Numbered from the stretch's first letter, positions 1 through 7,079 are shown. The stretch: 14,488 nt of DNA from Fidelibacterota bacterium (GCA_030620575.1 JAUXEL010000030.1:1-14488); one strand, 5' to 3'. Program-made: numbers and translations. Notes: a model not told the origin generated them from the sequence alone.

Positions 1-7
1 AAATTGA

Positions 8-32
8 GACCCTGAATCAAGTTCAGGGTGAC
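8..32 (+). repeat. Dispersed 25-bp palindromic repeat, copy A
   Basis: A 7-bp stem (CCCTGAA at 10-16, TTCAGGG at 22-28) encloses a 5-base loop and is followed by TGAC. It is the same element as the copies at 6686-6710 (opposite orientation) and 7212-7236 (same orientation). It differs from them in the loop (TCAAG instead of ACAAG) and by an extra G-C pair at the base of the stem, which keeps the pairing. Being at the window edge, its left context is unknown. Confidence 0.75.
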
Positions 33-81
33 GCGAGGGGTGGTTTTGCGCTCCGGCCTGACAGGCGTAGCCCGCCCCGAC

Positions 82-169
82 CCCGAAGCCTCGGAGTTCG
101 GGACTACGAAGGGTAGATTAAATAAAGAGCTTGTTCTCCGAAGCCCCGAAAAATCGGGGCGAAGGAGAG
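82..169. repeat. GC-rich nested hairpins
   Basis: Two hairpins lie in the GC-rich segment. The first pairs CCCGAA (82-87) with TTCGGG (97-102). The second has a perfect 7-bp stem, GCCCCGA (143-149) with TCGGGGC (154-160), around an AAAA loop. Outside that stem there is a symmetric GAA/GAA internal loop and then CTCC (136-139) pairing with GGAG (164-167). The inner stem resembles the hairpin at 710-726, so the structure may be one palindrome nested in another. Function is unknown. There is no T-run, so an intrinsic terminator is unlikely. Confidence 0.5.
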
Positions 170-384
170 TTCGAAATGACATCAAAAAAGCTATTGACAG
201 CATGCGATTCCCATTTTCTAATCTGTTTCACACAACGGGTTTTATCTGATTAATTTAAGACATGCTTTCTATTTGAATTCAAGGTATAATAATAAATAAC
301 ATTATTTTTTAAATGGACAAATAAGTCACACCTTTTGACCTCAAAAATCTTGGGTCAAGAATATTTCATGTATTATATAGAAAA

Positions 385-411
385 AGGCCTAATGGTAAAA
401 AAAGGGGGCTA
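385..411 (+). repeat. Left arm of a 27-bp inverted repeat pair
   Basis: The first 19 bases (AGGCCTAATGGTAAAAAAA, 385-403) are exactly complementary to 854-872. Allowing two mismatches, the match extends over 404-411 and 846-853, giving 25 of 27 matching positions. The two arms enclose about 434 bp containing the hairpin cluster. No open frame lies between them. Confidence 0.6.
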
Positions 412-462
412 TTTAGCCAAAAAATGATTCGTTAATTTTATTTTTATTTCATCTTTTATCCC

Positions 463-476
463 GGGGTTAAAACCCC
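463..476. repeat. Hairpin with TTAAAA centre, copy 1
   Basis: GGGGTT (463-468) pairs perfectly with AACCCC (471-476) across a 2-base AA loop. The centre reads TTAAAA. The left flank TTTTATCCC resembles the flank of the hairpin at 661-680 when that one is read on the opposite strand. There is no T-run after it, so it is not a normal terminator. Confidence 0.6.
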
Positions 477-498
477 AATATTTGTTTAATGAATTGAA

Positions 499-533
499 CC
501 ACGGCTTAAAAGCCGTGGCTATTCAGCCGTGGC
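499..533. repeat. Hairpin with TTAAAA centre, copy 2, plus repeated half-arm
   Basis: CCACGGCTT (499-507) pairs perfectly over 9 bp with AAGCCGTGG (510-518), leaving a 2-base loop. The right arm is repeated directly: AGCCGTGGC occurs at 511-519 and again at 525-533, separated by TATTC. The extra half-arm could compete for the left arm and give two alternative foldings, or it may be what remains of a second copy. Confidence 0.65.
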
Positions 534-606
534 AACTCAAAAAGTTGTGCTTATTCAAAAAACTATAGTCATCTATCTGTAGCTATTTAATGAACAGTTA
601 CAGCCT

Positions 607-630
607 GTTCCAAACTTGATTCGGGATGAT
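607..630 (-). repeat. Degenerate copy B of the dispersed 25-bp repeat
   Basis: The stretch contains AACTTGATTC followed by GGGATGAT. This resembles the AACTTG(A/T)TTCAGG core of the other copies but has lost full stem pairing. The orientation of the core matches copy C (6686-6710). Because it is imperfect, the assignment is tentative. Confidence 0.35.
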
Positions 631-660
631 GGAGGAGATGAAGAAAATATTTATGAATAG

Positions 661-680
661 CCCCGCCTTTTAAGGCGGGG
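661..680. repeat. Hairpin with TTAAAA centre, copy 3 (inverted)
   Basis: CCCCGCCTT (661-669) pairs perfectly over 9 bp with AAGGCGGGG (672-680) around a TT loop. On the minus strand the centre reads TTAAAA, as in the hairpins at 463-476 and 499-518. On that strand its right flank GGGCTATTCA matches the flank of the hairpin at 499-518 (GGCTATTCA). Arms differ between copies while pairing stays perfect. Confidence 0.65.
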
Positions 681-709
681 ATAAAGAGTTCAAAAAGAAA
701 TGGGGTTTC

Positions 710-726
710 CCCCGATTAATTCGGGG
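710..726. repeat. GC-armed hairpin
   Basis: CCCCGA (710-715) pairs with TCGGGG (721-726) around a TTAAT loop. It is close to the inner stem at 143-160, which has the same CCCCGA/TCGGGG arms, so these two form a separate small family. It lies in the segment between the two arms of the 27-bp inverted repeat. Confidence 0.5.
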
Positions 727-845
727 CCAGATAAAATTTTGTGTTTTATTGCACCCATATTTTGGATGTCTTTTTTGCCATTTTTTTATTTAGAAAATAA
801 GAAACCCTGTTTATTTTCCCAACTTTCAGTTGATTATAATGTTTT

Positions 846-872
846 TAGCCTCATTTTTTTACCATTAGGCCT
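846..872 (-). repeat. Right arm of the 27-bp inverted repeat pair
   Basis: Reverse complement of 385-411 with two mismatches; the inner 19 bases at 854-872 match exactly. It begins about 50 bp beyond the rseP stop codon, so an rseP read-through transcript would contain both complementary arms and could fold into a long stem with the hairpin cluster in the loop. Confidence 0.6.
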
Positions 873-922
873 ATTATTCGGATTCTTAAAAATATGTGGG
901 GGAAAATCGGCGCAACTATTTA

Positions 923-1993
923 TTAGTGAAAAAGCCGGGCTACATCATTGATAATAGCAAGAATTAACAATCCGAAAAGTAAAAACATACCAATCTGCTG
1001 AATGATCATTTTGGTTTTTATTTTTATTTCCCGGCGCATAACACCCTCTGCAATTGCGATAATAATGTGTCCTCCGTCAAGTCCCGGGATGGGTAAAATA
1101 TTCAGAAGTGCCAAGTTTACACTCAAAATACCAATAAGCCCCATGAAAGGCAGAATACCGGCTTTTGCCGATTCCCCGGCCAACTGACCGATAAAGATGA
1201 CCCCGCCGACATTTTTAAAACTCTCCTGTCCGGTTACCAGTAATTTCAGGGAAACAAAAGTCATGTTCAACCAGTATCCGGTAGTTTTAAATCCCTGTCC
1301 AATAGCACCGAAGAATCCGGGCTTCTCCATGGTAACGTTAGGGGAAACGCCGATTACACCGACCTGTACAAGATTACCGTCCTGTATGGTTTTTTGTAAT
1401 ATAGGCGTGAGTGAAATTTCCTGCTCTTGCCAATCTCTTAAATATGTAATGATGATTTCCCGGTCGCCGGCTGAACGGATATATTTTGCCATCTCATCCC
1501 AGGTGGAAATGCTGTTGCCGTCTATGCTGACGATCCGGTCGCCGGACTGCAATCCCGCTTTATCAGCAGGAGTATTTTCATAGATCGTATCTAAAACAGG
1601 TTCCGGACCGGATACCGCAATTCCCTGAATACCGCTCATGAGCGAAAAGAGCGTAATAGCCAGGATCAAATTCATGAGAATCCCCGCAATGGTAACAAAA
1701 ATTTTCTGCCAGACGGGTTTAGAACGGTATTCCCAAGGTTGTGGGGGTGTACCTTCAAGAGAGGTATCAAAACTTTCATCAACCATACCGGACATACGAA
1801 CATAGCCGCCAAAAGGAATGGCGCCTATGGCATATTCCGTGTCACCTTTTTTACGTTTAAATATTGTGGGCGGAAAACCGATGGAAAAGGTTTCTACGCG
1901 AATGCCAACCGACTTTGCCGCTAAAAAATGTCCCAGTTCATGAACGAAGACCAAAATGCTTAAAACAATAACCGTTGCAATAAAATATATCAT
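923..1993 (-). CDS. rseP: RseP-type site-2 zinc metalloprotease (M50)
   Basis: Membrane-embedded zinc protease that performs the second cut in regulated intramembrane proteolysis, releasing membrane-tethered regulators such as anti-sigma factors, and often clearing signal-peptide remnants. The sequence shows the metal-binding HELGH motif at residues 18-22 in the first membrane segment, the conserved FGGYVRMSG stretch at 61-69, a membrane segment around 98-118, one PDZ domain at about 127-198, the NILPIPGLDGG motif at 298-308 that supplies the third zinc ligand (D306), and a last membrane segment near 326-347. At 356 residues with a single PDZ domain it is shorter than the two-PDZ E. coli protein and nearer the single-PDZ form. 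The ATG start is supported by GGAG five bases upstream. The usual partner dxr is not adjacent. The upstream neighbour on the same strand is a lipoprotein gene ending 94 bp away. The protein's substrate cannot be deduced from this window. Confidence 0.95.
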   Translation of the reverse strand: MIYFIATVIVLSILVFVHELGHFLAAKSVGIRVETFSIGFPPTIFKRKKGDTEYAIGAIPFGGYVRMSGMVDESFDTSLEGTPPQPWEYRSKPVWQKIFVTIAGILMNLILAITLFSLMSGIQGIAVSGPEPVLDTIYENTPADKAGLQSGDRIVSIDGNSISTWDEMAKYIRSAGDREIIITYLRDWQEQEISLTPILQKTIQDGNLVQVGVIGVSPNVTMEKPGFFGAIGQGFKTTGYWLNMTFVSLKLLVTGQESFKNVGGVIFIGQLAGESAKAGILPFMGLIGILSVNLALLNILPIPGLDGGHIIIAIAEGVMRREIKIKTKMIIQQIGMFLLFGLLILAIINDVARLFH

Positions 1994-2047
1994 GTTTTCT
2001 CCATTATATAATACTTCGACATTCCCTTATTCAAACTCCCTCACTTC

Positions 2048-2085
2048 CACACTCCGAACCCCCACACTCCGAACCCCCACACTCC
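2048..2085. repeat. 15-bp tandem repeat between two genes
   Basis: The unit CACACTCCGAACCCC occurs twice exactly (2048-2062, 2063-2077), followed by a partial third unit (2078-2085). It stops two bases before the stop codon of the upstream lipoprotein gene and lies 55 bp before the rseP start. On the coding strand it is a G-rich run with GTGGGGG blocks. It may be a length-variable minisatellite affecting rseP expression, or simply a slippage product. Confidence 0.75.
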
Positions 2086-2087
2086 AA

Positions 2088-3290
2088 TTAGGGTGTCAAT
2101 ACCCTGTTCCATAAAATAGTTCCCGAGGAAGACAGTTTGATGAGATTCATATCCGGTCCGTATTGCCAAGGTGATATTGTATTAGAGGCAATAACAAAGA
2201 GTTCTCCCGTGGATGTTTCATGAACTCCGGAAGGTAATATAGACTCAAATTCCTGTTCCCAGAGGATATCCCCGCCGGGACTGATCTTATTGATCCAGCC
2301 GATGGTTTCATCAAATAAATACGCATAGCTTTGATCCCGGGTACCCAGTAAAATAAAGCCACCGTCAGAAACCTCAATAATTGCATTTGGGTGCTCACGC
2401 AAACTATTGCCGATTGCACGGGTCCATTCCGTTTCGCCGTTGGCGGTGACTTTTATCAGGTACACCTGTTGCCCGGAGGATAAACTCCAGTCCGCATTAG
2501 TAGAATCGTACACATTCAGTTCACCCGTAAACAGAAATGAACCGTCCGAGAGTTCCGTTGCAAAAGTCAGCTTATCATAATACTCCCCGCCATAACTACC
2601 TGTCCATATAGTATCTCCGGCTTCTGTAAATCGGGTGACAAGCATATCAAAAGAACGGTTTTCAACCAATCCCATACCCAGGGCAATACATCCGTTGTCA
2701 GCTGTAGGAATACCGGCAGTAAAATTTTCGCGTGAACTTATGTCCAATATTTTTGTCCAAAGTGTGTCTCCGGATCTTGACATTTTCGTACATAACAGAT
2801 CCTGATAATTGGATTCATATTGACCCTCGTTATACTGAGTGCCAAACAAAAACACATTGCCGTCCCGAGAAGGACTTATCCCATATATTCCGTTTGGCAC
2901 CTGGAATTCCCACTCAACCGTAGCTGTTAGCGAAATTTCCCAGATAGTACCTGAACTAAAATAGGAATTGATGTTTCCAAAGATCATGATATTCCCATTG
3001 TTCAGTAAAAATACTTGTTGAATATAAGGACGGTAAAGTGTTGAAAACCCATGCCGCTCAAGTATAGTACTGGCAGTATCAATCTTAAAAAACAGAAGCG
3101 AATCAATATAATCGTAGGAATCAGAATCATACCTGGATTTCGAAGCAAATATCGTAAAGGTATTATTATCCGAAGGGAACAATCCGTAGGTGTGCAGCTC
3201 GGCGTCGTCAACATCATTAACCGGATTGGTACAGGAACTAAAACTGAGGATCATCATTATCACAGAGATAATAAATATAAAATTTTTCAT
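2088..3290 (-). CDS. Lipoprotein with WxG-type beta-propeller repeats
   Basis: Predicted exported lipoprotein of unknown specific function. The N-terminus has a short charged part, a hydrophobic core and a candidate lipobox FSSC with the lipidated Cys at residue 20; Phe at -3 is atypical, so lipidation is likely but not certain. The mature part contains about six repeats of roughly 50-60 residues, each with a Gly-x-x-x-Trp turn (Trp at 127, 178, 229, 289, 344 and 393) and often a preceding DGGFILLG-like strand. This is the pattern of Delta-60/PQQ-like propellers, common in FCB-group surface proteins. No catalytic residues were recognised. The ATG start has AGGTG four bases upstream. The gene is divergent from the TonB-dependent receptor across 95 bp and precedes rseP on the same strand. 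A binding or scaffold role is an inference from the fold type. Confidence 0.8.
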   Translation of the reverse strand: MKNFIFIISVIMMILSFSSCTNPVNDVDDAELHTYGLFPSDNNTFTIFASKSRYDSDSYDYIDSLLFFKIDTASTILERHGFSTLYRPYIQQVFLLNNGNIMIFGNINSYFSSGTIWEISLTATVEWEFQVPNGIYGISPSRDGNVFLFGTQYNEGQYESNYQDLLCTKMSRSGDTLWTKILDISSRENFTAGIPTADNGCIALGMGLVENRSFDMLVTRFTEAGDTIWTGSYGGEYYDKLTFATELSDGSFLFTGELNVYDSTNADWSLSSGQQVYLIKVTANGETEWTRAIGNSLREHPNAIIEVSDGGFILLGTRDQSYAYLFDETIGWINKISPGGDILWEQEFESILPSGVHETSTGELFVIASNTISPWQYGPDMNLIKLSSSGTILWNRVLTP

Positions 3291-3385
3291 ACTTCACCTT
3301 CGTAATACGCGACTAAAATAATTAAAAAGCTTCCTTTTTACAACATTTTCATTATATTACTTTTCATCGAAATTCGGGAAATAAT
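3291..3385. promoter_or_regulatory. Divergent promoter region
   Basis: These 95 AT-rich bases separate the start codons of two divergent genes, the propeller lipoprotein (minus) and the TonB-dependent receptor (plus), so they must hold the promoters for both or for longer units. I see no convincing -35/-10 pair with standard spacing. The Shine-Dalgarno-like elements are AAGGTG on the minus strand near 3295-3300 and GGGA at 3376-3379 on the plus strand, six bases before the receptor's GTG start. Confidence 0.55.
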
Positions 3386-5731
3386 GTGAAAAAAATCGGT
3401 ATTATCATTGTTGGAGTCCTACTTATGGGTCAGCTGTTAGCTGCTCCGGGTTCTGTTTCGGGATTCATCAGCAATAAAGCAGACGGTGAACCGATTCATT
3501 ATGTCAATGTTTTTTTAGAAAACACCCCCTTAGGTGCAGTATCGAACGCGGACGGATATTACATAATTTTAGATGTACCTGAAGGCACCTATACTCTGGT
3601 TGTATCCATGATTGGACACAAAGTTGAGCAACGCCTGATAAATGTGGCCTCCAATGCCCGTGTCAAGCTCCATTTTGACCTTATTCCTGAGGGAATTGAG
3701 ATGGAAGAGGTTATTGTCACTGCCGAACGTGCAAAATTCAAGCAGGATATTAAGATCAGCAGTATTACCCTGACTCAAACCCAGCTACGCACGGTTCCGG
3801 TACTTGTGGAAGCTGATCTGTTCCGAGCTCTGCAAATGCTGCCAAGTGTAACCACAGGCGGAGACTTTTCCAGCGCTCTTTATGTGCGCGGAGGATCGCC
3901 CGATCAGAACCTGATCTTACTGGATGGGATTACAGTTTATAATCCCTACCATTTTGGCGGAATTTTTTCCACTTTCAATACTGATGCAATTAAAGAAGCC
4001 GAATTTATAGCCGGGGGATTTCCGGCAGAGTACGGTGGACGCATGAGTTCAGTACTGGATATTAAAAACCGTGAAGGAAATTCCGAGGAATTTCACGGCA
4101 GCGGAAATGTTTCCCTGCTATCGACCAAATTATTATTTGAAGGACCCATTCCACACGGTTCATTTATGATCTCCGGGCGGCGAACCTATTTTGATGCTAT
4201 TTGGGAGGGCGTACGCCAGGGAATAAATTTATTCGCGCAATACCCTATTGACGTCAGCTTTCCGTACTATTTTTACGATTTTCAGGCAAAAGTAAATGTG
4301 GATATTAACGACAAACATCGCACCACATTAAGCGGTTTTTACGGCAATGATGTATTGTGGTTTAAAGAAGAATATCTCGAAGGTGAACCCGGTAAGCCCG
4401 GTTATGACCTTGAATATTACGGTTTAGACTGGACCTGGGGCAACAACACCACCAGCTTGAAACACCGCTGGCTGATCAGACCCGATCTGATCGCTAAATT
4501 TTTTGTGGCACGCAGTCATTTCCAATTTAATGTGGACATCCTGTTAAAAGACGAATATTACGACGAAGATGATTCTGTAGACGTCACCAATAATATGAGC
4601 ATAGGTATATATGATTATATTACCGATTGGTCTGAAGGTCTTGATATGACATGGCTTCTTAACAAAGAACACACTATGAAGTTCGGAGCTTTTCATAAAA
4701 ATATTGATTTCAGTCTCGGTGCGGATCTGAACGAACTTTCCCTGCTGGACAGTGCCAACCAATCACAGGAATGGGGATTCTATTTTCAGGAAAAATACAG
4801 ACCATCACCTCTGTTCATTATACAACCGGGAATTCGTATAACCCGTTATAAAAATAAATCAAAATGGTATCCGGATTACCGCATCAAAGCTAAATATCTT
4901 GCAACGGATAAGCTGGCTTTTACATTAGCCGGGGGAACAGTATATCAGTTCTTGCAAACCGCAAATTTTGAAAATGAAATGATCCGTTTTATTGATTTAT
5001 GGTTTCCCACCCAGCATGACCAGGAACCCAGTATGGCAACTCACTATAACTTGGGAATAGAATACTGGCATGACAATATCCAATTTACACTCGAAGGATA
5101 TTATAAGGATTATGATCATTTAATAACGATGGATGAGGATATCGGCGGTGCCAGCCTGATGTCGTTTATCGATGCAGAGGGATATTCGTACGGTATTGAA
5201 TTTCTTGCAAAAAAAACCACGGGCAATTTAACCGGCTGGATCGGTTATTCCTTTGCGCGTACTATGAAACGCGAAAGTGAAGCGGGGGGATGGTATCCAC
5301 CCAAATATGACCGCACCCATAATTTGAATATTGTTGCCCAGTATGATATTGATAAACGCTGGTATTTCAGTAGCGCTCTTGTTTGGAGTACAGGAAATCC
5401 CTATTCGCAGATTTACGGAAATTTTCATTACACAGATCCTCTTTCCGGATGGATTCAACGTATGGAGATTTACGGAGAACGGAACGGGGAACGTTATCCG
5501 CCCTATTTCCGCTGGGATGTGGGAATCAACCACCGGAACAAACTATTTAAACAAAAAGCGACCTATTACTTTCATGTTATTAATGTAACCAATCACAGGA
5601 ATGTCTTTTTCTATCTTTACGAAGATCATGATGAAGAATATGATCCGGAAACAAATACCTCTGTCATTTATCGCCGGCCGATTGGTATGTTTCCGATAAT
5701 ACCTACATTTGGTGTGGAGTTTTCATTCTAA
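3386..5731 (+). CDS. TonB-dependent outer-membrane receptor with CarboxypepD_reg-like domain
   Basis: Outer-membrane gated channel predicted to import a bound ligand using TonB/ExbBD energy. Residues 1-20 form a signal peptide ending QLLAA. Residues about 22-105 form a carboxypeptidase-regulatory-like Ig-type domain (GSVSGFI start, SNADGYYIILDVPEGTYTLVVSMIGH). EEVIVTA at 107-113 is a plausible TonB box. The plug domain spans about 125-230 (LYVRGGSPDQNLILLDGITVYNPYHFGG), and the remainder is a beta-barrel ending in Phe, as expected for BAM recognition. At 781 residues it is within the normal size for a compact receptor of this class and much shorter than SusC. The start must be GTG: the overlapping ATG two bases earlier is followed directly by TGA. 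It overlaps the DUF4249-like lipoprotein gene by one base (TAATG), so translation is probably coupled. The ligand is unknown and no SusD homologue is present. Confidence 0.93.
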   Translation: MKKIGIIIVGVLLMGQLLAAPGSVSGFISNKADGEPIHYVNVFLENTPLGAVSNADGYYIILDVPEGTYTLVVSMIGHKVEQRLINVASNARVKLHFDLIPEGIEMEEVIVTAERAKFKQDIKISSITLTQTQLRTVPVLVEADLFRALQMLPSVTTGGDFSSALYVRGGSPDQNLILLDGITVYNPYHFGGIFSTFNTDAIKEAEFIAGGFPAEYGGRMSSVLDIKNREGNSEEFHGSGNVSLLSTKLLFEGPIPHGSFMISGRRTYFDAIWEGVRQGINLFAQYPIDVSFPYYFYDFQAKVNVDINDKHRTTLSGFYGNDVLWFKEEYLEGEPGKPGYDLEYYGLDWTWGNNTTSLKHRWLIRPDLIAKFFVARSHFQFNVDILLKDEYYDEDDSVDVTNNMSIGIYDYITDWSEGLDMTWLLNKEHTMKFGAFHKNIDFSLGADLNELSLLDSANQSQEWGFYFQEKYRPSPLFIIQPGIRITRYKNKSKWYPDYRIKAKYLATDKLAFTLAGGTVYQFLQTANFENEMIRFIDLWFPTQHDQEPSMATHYNLGIEYWHDNIQFTLEGYYKDYDHLITMDEDIGGASLMSFIDAEGYSYGIEFLAKKTTGNLTGWIGYSFARTMKRESEAGGWYPPKYDRTHNLNIVAQYDIDKRWYFSSALVWSTGNPYSQIYGNFHYTDPLSGWIQRMEIYGERNGERYPPYFRWDVGINHRNKLFKQKATYYFHVINVTNHRNVFFYLYEDHDEEYDPETNTSVIYRRPIGMFPIIPTFGVEFSF

Positions 5732-6657
5732 TGAAATATATACAAAATATCACTCTGACCCTGATCATGATATTCATGGTCGCTTGCGATGTGCTTGAAG
5801 AAGTACACATCTACCACGAGCCGTACTTAAATATTTATGCGAATGTTTCCGCTGCTGATCCGGACTTAAATTATGTGTGTGTGTATCATACCACCGGTTA
5901 CGGCGAACCGGATCGTTATGAACTGGACAGCATTATCTATCATGAATTTTATAATCCTTCATCCGGTGATACCATTACATATCAGACCTTTTATATTGAT
6001 ACTTCTTATGCCGTAAACGATGCTGAGGTATACTTTATTCACGGCACGGATTCCATTCGTTTTATTGAAAAAATACAGGGCATTTATAGAATGGAAGACA
6101 CTACTATCACCATTATTGCCGGTGAAGAATATGATCTATATGTTGAAACCAAAGAGTTTGAAACCGCAACCGCAAGCGAAGAAGCTTTACCGCCCATTAC
6201 CTGGATGCATCCTGCCACCGATACCATTTGGATATCCATTTCAAATCCTGAAGCAGATACTTTAAGATGGAACAATATCAGTGGTGCATATAATGTTAAA
6301 TTTGATATAACTTATCGCAGTAATTGGGGAGTGTACACATACGAATTTCTAACCGAACAGGTGCGCGATCCGTTTTGGGCCTATGATTCCAGTAATTATA
6401 ATGATCTGTTTGATCTGGACAGGTTTTATGAATATCTTTATTCAGACTATAACCCGGATACCCTGCAATTGGATGTTTCGATCATTGCATATTCTGACTC
6501 CTACTTAGATTACAAGAGCCTTGAACAAATGGTCATGACCACCGGATTAATACGCTACCCTTCTATCAATGATTTTCGCGTCAATATTGATAATGCATTG
6601 GGCGCATTTACGTCCATGTCCGTTTCAGATAAGCGGACGGTGTTATTTATAAAATAA
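5731..6657 (+). CDS. DUF4249-like lipoprotein partner of the TonB-dependent receptor
   Basis: Predicted exported lipoprotein of 308 residues. A hydrophobic leader ends in the lipobox MVAC with the lipidated Cys at 19. The residues just after it (DVLEE) are acidic, which in Bacteroidota resembles a surface-export signal, although the rules may differ in this lineage. The body is beta-rich and follows the DUF4249 pattern: a YAVNDAEVYF strand at 93-102, the AGEEYDLYVETKEFETATA stretch at 130-148, then a Pro-Pro turn. DUF4249 proteins are typically encoded next to receptors with a CarboxypepD_reg domain, as here, and are presumed to help capture ligand at the cell surface, but no biochemical role is established to my knowledge. 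The assignment rests on context and general pattern, so it is moderate. Its stop codon is followed 28 bases later by repeat copy C. Confidence 0.7.
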   Translation: MKYIQNITLTLIMIFMVACDVLEEVHIYHEPYLNIYANVSAADPDLNYVCVYHTTGYGEPDRYELDSIIYHEFYNPSSGDTITYQTFYIDTSYAVNDAEVYFIHGTDSIRFIEKIQGIYRMEDTTITIIAGEEYDLYVETKEFETATASEEALPPITWMHPATDTIWISISNPEADTLRWNNISGAYNVKFDITYRSNWGVYTYEFLTEQVRDPFWAYDSSNYNDLFDLDRFYEYLYSDYNPDTLQLDVSIIAYSDSYLDYKSLEQMVMTTGLIRYPSINDFRVNIDNALGAFTSMSVSDKRTVLFIK

Positions 6658-6685
6658 GAATCAAATTATAGACACCGATAAGCAC

Positions 6686-6710
6686 GTCATCCTGAACTTG
6701 TTTCAGGACC
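6686..6710 (-). repeat. Dispersed 25-bp palindromic repeat, copy C
   Basis: A 6-bp stem, CCTGAA (6691-6696) with TTCAGG (6702-6707), encloses a CTTGT loop and is preceded by GTCAT. Read on the minus strand it matches copy D at 24 of 25 positions. It lies 28 bp after the stop of the DUF4249-like gene, with GTCAT facing away from the GIY-YIG gene. There is no T-run after the stem, so it is not a standard intrinsic terminator, but it could still protect or end the receptor transcript. Confidence 0.85.
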
Positions 6711-6797
6711 CCAGTATTGGATATGAAATATTAATATTATAATCAATCGCATTCGGTTTTTTGTGTTTTTCAGTATTTTCTAACAAATCTTATCAAA

Positions 6798-7079
6798 TTA
6801 AGGTTTCGAAAGATCTTTTAATTCGGGATTCATTTCTTTTATTAAATTCCACTTCCACTCACGATGCCATCGTTTTAATTGTTTTTCTCGATTTATTGCT
6901 TCAAACATCTGATTGTAATGTTCAAAATACAAAAGAACATCTATGTTGTATGTTGCACAGAATTTTGAACCTTTCCCGGATTTATGTTCAGACATTCGAC
7001 GCGTTAAATTATTTGTCACACCAATATAAAGTGTAGTTCGATTTTTATTGGTTAAAATATAAGTATATGCATCTTTCAT
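6798..7079 (-). CDS. Solo GIY-YIG endonuclease domain protein
   Basis: Predicted small metal-dependent DNA endonuclease of the bacterial GIY-YIG family (COG2827-like), 93 residues long. Visible motifs are YTYIL at 5-9 (the GIY element), LYIGVT at 17-22 (the YIG element), Arg27, His32 and the Glu65 of INREKQLKRW, which is the expected metal-binding residue. All the core catalytic positions are therefore intact. The protein is a bare nuclease domain without a DNA-binding extension, typical of the family. I chose the ATG at 7079 because GGGA lies nine bases upstream; an in-frame TTG at 7094 would add five residues but overlaps that Shine-Dalgarno site. The gene is AT-rich and surrounded by inverted copies of a dispersed repeat. 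The cellular substrate is unknown; repair, repeat mobility and other functions are all open. Confidence 0.85.
   Translation of the reverse strand: MKDAYTYILTNKNRTTLYIGVTNNLTRRMSEHKSGKGSKFCATYNIDVLLYFEHYNQMFEAINREKQLKRWHREWKWNLIKEMNPELKDLSKP

Larger units (their letters stand above)
1..922. other. Gene-free, repeat-rich intergenic region downstream of rseP
   Basis: No credible protein or RNA gene is visible in these 922 bases. Short open frames here begin or end inside hairpin repeats and show no family resemblance. The first 180 bases are GC-rich (101 of 180 G or C by hand count), while 241-360 is only about a quarter G+C, so the base composition changes abruptly. From left to right the region holds one copy of a dispersed 25-bp repeat, a nested GC-rich hairpin, an AT-rich stretch, a 27-bp inverted repeat pair, four compact hairpins and a degenerate copy of the 25-bp repeat. 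It reads as an accumulation site for small palindromic repeats rather than a decayed gene. Confidence 0.7.

Noticed and set aside
28..249. 73-residue open frame on the plus strand
   Set aside because: It lies across the GC-rich hairpin mosaic, has no family resemblance and no ribosome-binding site, and its sequence is explained by the repeats.
335..358. TTGACC/GGTCAA inverted repeat as a regulator site
   Set aside because: It is only 6 bp per arm with a 12-base gap and has no downstream gene on either strand to control.
463..533. CRISPR array
   Set aside because: The repeats are single palindromes with differing arms and irregular spacing; there are no regular spacers and no cas genes.
661..680. 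Intrinsic terminator
   Set aside because: The stem is strong, but no T-run follows on either strand, so it was kept as a repeat hairpin.
700..951. 83-residue hydrophobic open frame on the plus strand
   Set aside because: It starts inside a hairpin region, crosses the inverted repeat arm and overlaps the 3' end of rseP. Its hydrophobicity follows from T-rich DNA.
1197..1583. 128-residue open frame antisense to rseP
   Set aside because: It is a shadow of a well-conserved protease gene with no independent support.
6727..6738. Palindrome AATATTAATATT as an operator
   Set aside because: A 12-bp AT-only palindrome in AT-rich DNA is likely by chance, and no regulator gene is nearby.
6761..7036. 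91-residue open frame opposite the nuclease gene
   Set aside because: It is antisense to the GIY-YIG gene, whose motifs are unmistakable; this frame shows no recognisable motif.
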